From contig NC_092569.1 in the NCBI RefSeq assembly GCF_037975245.1, positions 25,931,168 to 25,991,167 on the forward strand: a stretch of DNA of 60,000 bases, written 5' to 3'. Shown in pieces: positions 55,001-60,000 of the stretch. The stretch is from Apostichopus japonicus (Eukaryota > Echinodermata > Holothuroidea > Aspidochirotida > Stichopodidae). Made by a program: the position numbers and the translations under genes. The number at the start of each line of letters is the position of its first letter. The stretch's first letter is position 1. The notes beneath the pieces were generated by a model. That model saw only the letters and a list, made by a program, of their open reading frames with translations, made no database searches and was not told the DNA's origin.

Positions 55001-58000
55001 AGAAATTGGAAAAGAGCTTAGAAAGACCTAGATTTCAACCAGTGTTCTGTGCTCAACCAACTGAGCTCACTGTCATTTAGTATAGTTTTGGTCACTATAG
55101 CTATTTCTCTACTAGAGGTTCTGGTCAGAGACGACAGTAGGACAGTTTTATTCTGTACGACCCAGAAAGCAGTGGGGGGGGGGGGGGAGGGAAGAGGGAA
55201 ATAGGAACATGGCTGTGATGTCACAGATTCACTTTGCTTTTAGATATATATCGAACCTTCTGTGAGTTGCATACCTCAAAAGCACATTGTACAGATGTCT
55301 ATGCTAAAGGTTCAGGAATTGCACAAACTTTCAAACATATTCAAGAAAGCTAAAATTCATGGTACTGCTTAAAACTGGTACTATTATGGTTCACACTTTA
55401 TGCCCCAAAAATATGGCTCATTTGCAGAATAAATCACTTAACCCAAGGATACCAAGTTTATCACTTGACTAAATAAATAGAAATCGTAGTGATTGAGAAA
55501 AACCAAAATAAATGATTTCCTCCTGTCAGTGTGTTCCTGGATGCACTATTTATTCAACTATTTATTTACTTTTTCTCGGCATTAACCATACAATACTATT
55601 CTTTTATTTACAAAGTAGCCCAGCAAGATACAGCCAAACATTTAACTGTTCATTTAATATTTCTTGGCAGTAACCGTACAATACATTCTTTTTATTTACA
55701 AAGTACTGTATTATTTACAAAGTAGCCCAACAAGATACAGCCCAACATGAGCTGTTTATTCACTTTTTCTTGGCAGCAACCGTATCATATGATTTTGAAT
55801 TTAAAAAATACTGTATTATTTACAAAGTAGCCCAACAAGATACAGCCAAACGTTTAATTTTGTTTTTTTCAAATTCTACTTCCAGTGCATTCAGACAGCG
55901 TTCAGAGCAGTTCAGACAGAACATGACTGAATTTATCAAGGAGAGGCCCGACTTACAACTTCGTCTTTCGCAATTTACGGACACCCTCACCTTGCTGGAG
56001 AAGATACCTCTGTTACCAAAATTAGTGACGGTAACAGACCGGGAGATTAATCTCTTAGAGTGGATTAGTAATCAGGTATGTTCATGGATTAGTAATCAGG
56101 TATGTTCATGAACATTAATCCTCTATTTATCTGCAAACAAGCAGTGATAACAGAAACTGTCATGTATAGGGGTCCTCGACTTAGGGTGTTTATGCAAAAG
56201 CCATAAATAAAAGGCGATAAGAATTGGAAGCTTCAATGGAGTCGGTCAGTGTTGTAACTTCTGGACTATGCAAAGAAGAACCTTCTCTTTATTTCTAATT
56301 TACAGGGACTTGTAAACTTTTAGAAAGACAACTGCTAGATATTTCCTATATTAAATGTAGGCTTTAATGGTGTAAAATATATTAATAATCACCGTTTTTA
56401 GATTAAGAAAGAAAATTAAGAAAGAAACGAAAGGTGTTTATGGGTGTACGACTTAGATCTAACTATCTCGATGCTCCTCAAGACATCCTTGGGGCATACA
56501 AAATGTACGTTTGTCCGGGTGTGTCTAGGAAATTGCATAGTTTAATTGTTGGAAGTCGTATCATAACATAATACTCCAAGGACTTCTGGTATATTGTAAT
56601 CTGACATCGGATTGGCTTATAAGAGTCAGACAGGTCTTGTTTTAGATCAAAAGTGTAAAATCTCTCTCCTTTTTCTTCCATTTTCTCTTCTCTTTAAAAG
56701 GATCAGAAGAGTACCTTGATGCAAATGGGTCATCAGTGCCAAAAGGCTGTTGATCAATTTTCTGAACATATTCTGGAAGGACTTGACAAGGAATGTGCAA
56801 AATGTTTGGGTGAGTCATTGACAAGTAGAACCTAAAACTACTAGTTCATTGTTGTGGAAAGGTTGTCTCATCCAAGTTATACAAGTTTAAGTCTTGTAAG
56901 CTGATGTTAGGTGGGTTGTCACATCAATAGAGAATTGGCTTTGGACAATATGGATTGTAATTTGTGGATGGTTAAAAGAATAGCACCAGTCAGTATGTTA
57001 CTTGTGTGGGAATATCTTTCAATTATTGGTTCATGTTTTAACTCTTGCAGTATAGTATTAGACATTCCATGTTCAGTTACACAAATACATGATAATAAGT
57101 TTTTTTTCTTTTCAACATTTGTTTTCACAGAGGAAGCAGAGAGAGCCAGCATGAAGGAAATCAAAGGATTGGGGGAGAGACTGTTTGGTTTGGGACAGCT
57201 AGTCGCAACTGCCAAGGGAATACTTGTCAATCAATCAGAAATGGCTCAGGTATGTTGTGCATAAAGTACTTTTCTTGACTTTGATGAGAGACCTGCTACT
57301 TGTATCAGGTAAATTATACCTAGGTATGATGCTTTAACTTTATATGCTACCTTTATGTAGCATAGCTTTTGAGTCATGTATCCAAACTTTAAGCTACCTT
57401 CATATAGCATAGCTTTTGAGTCATGTATCCAAACTTTAAGCTACCTTCATATAGCATAGCTTTTGAGTCCTGTGTCAAAACTTAAAGCTACCTTCATGTA
57501 GGATAGCTTTTGAGTCATGTATCCAAACTTTAAGCTACCTTCATGTAGGATAGCTTTTGAGTCCTGTGTCCAAACTTTAAGCTACCTTCATGTAGGATAG
57601 CTTTTGAGTCCTGTGTCCAAAATTTAAGCTACCTTCATGTAGGATAGCTTTTGAGTCCTGTGTCCAAACTTCAAGCTACCTTCATGTAGGATAGCTTTTC
57701 CAAACTTTACACCCCAAATATGCGTATCTTTCTTTCTTTGTTTTTACTTGTTCTTTCATGTTAAGCCTTGTTGACTTCCTCGACTGTTGCATCTTTGTCT
57801 CACCTTCCTGTAATCCTACACCCCTAACACCCCCCCCCACCCCAAACTCTGGGTGTATCACCTACCCCATTCCATCTACATTTGGAAATACAAGCAAGTG
57901 GTTTGTAGTCTAATTTATGTATCTATCCGTCGTTTGCCATCGACCATAATTCTCCAAAGAACTCAGTTTTGAAGGTGAACACCCCATCATCAATCACCTC

Positions 58001-59636
58001 AAGAAGAAAACTAAATTGGAATTTTTGTCAAATTCCACAGCATGTCTTCTCGTTTAATTCTCTTCTTTTCGTTTCCTGCTCCTCCTTGTCCTCCCTCCTC
58101 CTTCTACCAGGGATTGGTCCAAAACCAAACCAGAGTGACCAACATCAATGATTCCTCCGTTCTTCCCGACCTCTGTGCCAGCCATCAGCAACAGTTAGAC
58201 GTCATGTTACAGAAGCATCTACAACTCCAGGAAATCTGCAGGATGTGTCGAGTAGCCAAAGACGAACTCTGCAAGAACCTCCACGTCAGATTAAGGTAAA
58301 GGGGCAAGGTCTGATGATTTCGTTGACCAGTATTGATAGGGACTTGTTAACTCTGAAACTTTTAGAAAGACAACTGCTAGATATTTGCTGTGTTAAATGT
58401 ATGCTTTAATGGCTTAAGATATATTACTAATCAACATTTTCCTGTCTGTTCTCTAAAAGAAGAGGCTTGTTAAGCTGACTGCTTGATTATTTACCCCTCC
58501 CATCCCTCTCACCTCATCCTTGGCATCCTTTAGCAAAATAGTTATATAGGGATCACCAACAACCGAGGACTGGATCCCCCTAATTGGTAGAGCACAGGGC
58601 ATTTTAATTCTGAGCTCACTGGTTCAAATCCAATATTTGGCCAAATATTGCTTCCTTTCTTCTTATCTTCTTTTAAAACATTTTTTTATTCGATTTCTAT
58701 TCGGTTTTCTGCTGTGGATGTACTTATTTACACATTTGAAACTTTTTTTCTCTAATTTTAGCATGACTGTTGAGTGTCTTGTCATGTTGTCTGTGTCTGT
58801 GTTCAGATCTTTTCAGTTCAGATAATAGTGCAGAAATCAGAAATGTGTGTACGTGTTGTAGATTAGAAGGTTTTAAGTTTTTAGAGGTCTCATAAAAATA
58901 TTAAAAAAATAATATGTGACTCTCCTCTTTCATTATTGTTCAACTATAAGGTTTGTATAAAAGTAAGTTGGCCTGACGTTTCGATCCTAGCAGGATCTTC
59001 TTCAGAGGCTAAATGACAAGTGTTTTAACTATAAGGTTTGACAGGAAGTGACAAGTATTTTAACTATAAGGTTTGACAGGAATGGTCTCTTCCCAAATTC
59101 CCATGTTCATATTTTTCAGTTCAGTGCGTAAATTACAAATGTGGGTATGTGCCGTTGACAAGAAGATTCTTGGATGTTAGAGGTTTCCAAAAACAAAAAC
59201 AAATAACAATTAATGATGATGTTGTATATGATTCTTCTCTTTCATTATTGTGCAAGTATAAGGCTTGACAGGAAGTGTCTTCTTCACAAATGTCTATATC
59301 CATCTCCATTCTCTTCAGTTCAGTATGTAGTGTGTAAATTACAAATGTGGGTATGTGCCATCGACAAGATTCTCAGAGTGTTAGACTGCCCCCCCCCCAA
59401 AAAAAAATCACGTAACAGATGTTACAAGAATACGTTTCCTCTCTTGCAGGTGGGTCATGTACATAGAACAACAGATAAGTGCGACTCACGGTAAAATGGT
59501 CATCTATCACGAGAATCTCAAGCGGTTACGGAAGCGTCTTGAAATAGTCAGACAGGTGGTGACTGCTCCCGACTTATACGCCAACTCATTGGTTGAAATC
59601 ATCCGTAGGAGAACTTACGATAAACAGTATATAGAG
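51999..59636 (+). CDS. RB1CC1: RB1CC1/FIP200 autophagy scaffold, N-terminal part (9 exons; 3' end outside window)
   Basis: FIP200 is the large coiled-coil scaffold of the ULK1/ATG1 kinase complex (the animal ATG11/ATG17-like subunit). It binds ATG13 through its N-terminal region and starts autophagosome formation. Nine exons join in frame to give residues 1-422. The ubiquitin-like start MLYVFLVNTGSMLTLD, SYCAGTDTNPIFLFSKE, SRTQLAL, QGWMAVIANLEDI, KIPLLPKL, LLEWISNQ, SVLPDLCASHQQQLDVMLQ, LHVRLRW and YHENLKRLRKRLE all have close counterparts in vertebrate RB1CC1. The start is the ATG at 51999, preceded by a GAA-rich stretch; it matches the family N terminus. The ~90-residue low-complexity insert of human RB1CC1 between the KIPLL and LLDWI motifs is absent here. 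The long coiled coil and C-terminal claw domain lie beyond base 60000. Confidence 0.95.
52397..52523 (+). CDS. RB1CC1: RB1CC1 exon 2 (ubiquitin-like domain)
   Basis: Residues 23-65: VQNLSVSLEKDYQVHRDKQV, LMISGGQSL, GSYCAGT. Acceptor CTCTGCAG, donor GTTTGT. The following intron (52524-53431) holds an unrecognised, partly open segment at 52880-53200. Confidence 0.93.
53432..53596 (+). CDS. RB1CC1: RB1CC1 exon 3
   Basis: Residues 66-120: DTNPIFLFSKEAIEA to MNAVVSRTQLAL, as in vertebrate RB1CC1. 165 nt, phase 0 at both ends, donor GTGAGG. The following intron (53597-54428) has a T/A-rich ATTTATTT tract at 53710-53790. Confidence 0.94.
54429..54544 (+). CDS. RB1CC1: RB1CC1 exon 4
   Basis: Residues 121-158: QFHDIAKDKLKVCEQLVHDQ, HLQQQGWMAVIANLEDIT, aligning with LVHDEHLQHQGWAAIMANLED in human. 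Ends in phase 2, donor GTAATG. The following intron (54545-55885) contains an imperfect tandem repeat at 55555-55855. Confidence 0.94.
55555..55855. repeat. Imperfect ~100-bp tandem repeat
   Basis: Three degenerate copies with ATTTACAAAGTAGCCCAACA, AGATACAGCCAAAC and TTCTTGGCAGTAACCGTA in RB1CC1 intron 4. Confidence 0.8.
55886..56075 (+). CDS. RB1CC1: RB1CC1 exon 5 (two tandem donors)
   Basis: Residues 159-222: helical segment with LTLLEKIPLLPKL and INLLEWISNQ. The donor GTATGT at 56076 lies in a 24-bp direct duplication (56061-56084, 56085-56108), so a second identical donor at 56100 would add eight residues in frame without a stop. The first donor is chosen because it leaves the family-typical WISNQ-D junction. 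Confidence 0.9.
56061..56108 (+). repeat. 24-bp direct duplication across a splice donor
   Basis: TGGATTAGTAATCAGGTATG plus TTCA occurs twice, head to tail. It spans the last 15 bases of RB1CC1 exon 5 and the donor. Confidence 0.98.
56701..56809 (+). CDS. RB1CC1: RB1CC1 exon 6
   Basis: Residues 223-258: DQKSTLMQMGHQCQKAVDQF to CAKCL. Acceptor TTTAAAAG, donor G|GTGAGT. Joins exon 7 in phase 1. Confidence 0.9.
57131..57249 (+). CDS. RB1CC1: RB1CC1 exon 7
   Basis: Residues 259-298: MKEIKGLGERLFGLGQLVAT and LVNQSEMAQ, matching MKAIKGLEDRLYALDQMIAS in human. Donor GTATGT. The following intron (57250-58110) holds a ~47-bp tandem repeat. Confidence 0.93.
57345..57705. repeat. ~47-bp minisatellite x ~8
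   Basis: Units of AGCTACCTTCATGTAGGATA and GCTTTTGAGTCCTGTGTCCA in RB1CC1 intron 7. Confidence 0.93.
58111..58295 (+). CDS. RB1CC1: RB1CC1 exon 8
   Basis: Residues 299-359: GLVQNQTRVTNINDSSVLPD, LCASHQQQLDVMLQKHLQLQ, then KDELCKNLHVRLR, all strongly conserved. Ends in phase 2, donor GTAAAG. The following intron (58296-59449) holds a ~250-base imperfect duplication and a hammerhead-like motif. Confidence 0.95.
58800..59400. repeat. ~250-bp imperfect duplications in RB1CC1 intron 8
   Basis: Two to three diverged copies share TTTTCAGTTCAGTGCGTAAA-like, TACAAATGTGGGTATGTGCC and AACTATAAGGTTTGACAGGA segments. Confidence 0.75.
58971..59009 (-). ncRNA. Hammerhead ribozyme-like motif
   Basis: Minus strand, 5' to 3': stem I strand GCCT, core CTGAAGA, one extra A, stem II GATCC-TGCTA-GGATC, core GAAA, palindromic ACGT (possible two-molecule stem III), C at the cleavage position, and stem I strand AGGC. 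The order equals a type I hammerhead (CUGANGA ... GAAA ... UH). Minimal hammerheads with tiny stem III are known from Penelope-like retroelements. The unpaired A before stem II is a deviation, so activity is uncertain. No reverse transcriptase was seen beside it. Confidence 0.5.
59450..59636 (+). CDS. RB1CC1: RB1CC1 exon 9 (last exon in window)
   Basis: Residues 360-422: WVMYIEQQISATHGKMVIYH, ENLKRLRKRLEIVRQVVTAP, then IIRRRTYDKQYIE. Acceptor CTCTTGCAG, donor GTTCGT. I see no further exon in 59637-60000. Confidence 0.92.
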
Positions 59637-60000
59637 GTTCGTTGTCAGGAACCACATCATTTCTAAAAAATATCCCAGTAGTTTTTACTTTTACGTTGTT
59701 TGCTGTGATAAGAAAAGAAGCAATTATTTAGTCTCTGATATCATTGGAACCAAAGGTCACTTCAAAAGTCGAGGTCATCTCGAGTTTTATTATTAGGCGT
59801 CGATAGGATGGCGTGATGTGCTATTTACAAATGACAAGGGGTTTTGGTTAACATGGCCAGCTCACTAGTCCAACTGCATTCAGATGTGTACAATTGTTTG
59901 TCCCATGCAATCATGGGCAGTTACGGGAACCAGTTTAAAGTAAATTTGGCAAGACGCCTTAGACTACAAAGGGTTCGGAGAAGCATGAAAACTTCTGAAA

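Overview
The window is animal genomic DNA: intron-rich genes with GT-AG splicing, tRNA-derived SINEs, small hAT-type elements and many minisatellites in a moderately AT-rich background. The repeat style and the form of the two genes fit a marine deuterostome invertebrate, perhaps an echinoderm; this is an inference from style only. There are two recognisable protein genes, arranged head to head, and both run off the window.

Minus strand, about 38.46 kb down to 0.5 kb: CAD, the trifunctional enzyme of de novo pyrimidine synthesis (glutaminase/carbamoyl-phosphate synthetase II, aspartate transcarbamylase, dihydroorotase). I could place 32 coding exons (5,811 nt, residues 1-1937). Their phases join without a break, and the numbering stays within two residues of human CAD through the GATase, CPSase and DHOase parts. 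The last ~290 residues (most of the ATCase domain) lie beyond base 1. All glutaminase and zinc-site residues that I could place are present. One intron (after exon 26) has a GC donor.

Plus strand, 52.0-59.6 kb and onward: RB1CC1 (FIP200, the ATG17-like scaffold of the ULK1 autophagy kinase complex). Nine coding exons give residues 1-422; the rest lies beyond base 60000. The exon 5 donor sits in a 24-bp tandem duplication, so two identical donors in the same frame are available.

Between the genes, 38.5-52 kb: a 13.5-kb spacer made mostly of mobile elements. From left to right it holds a ~1.45-kb element with inverted ends and four CACGTG motifs (38.5-40.0 kb); a nest of hAT-type ends, a hAT transposase fragment and an intact 402-bp hAT MITE with an 8-bp target duplication (40.5-42.6 kb); a decayed non-LTR reverse transcriptase fragment (44.4-45.0 kb); and a 4.6-kb insertion with CACTG-like ends and dense TTAGTC/GACTAA subterminal motifs (45,106-49,743), which splits a ~185-bp tandem-repeat array and carries a 1.4-kb foldback element.

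The CAD introns hold further elements: two copies of one SINE, a hAT MITE with a perfect 8-bp target duplication, a second MITE family in one full and one truncated copy, a long hairpin, and tandem arrays with units of about 21, 34, 74, 103 and 118 bp. An RB1CC1 intron carries, on the minus strand, a 39-nt motif that closely resembles a hammerhead ribozyme core. No rRNA gene, functional tRNA gene or CRISPR array was seen.
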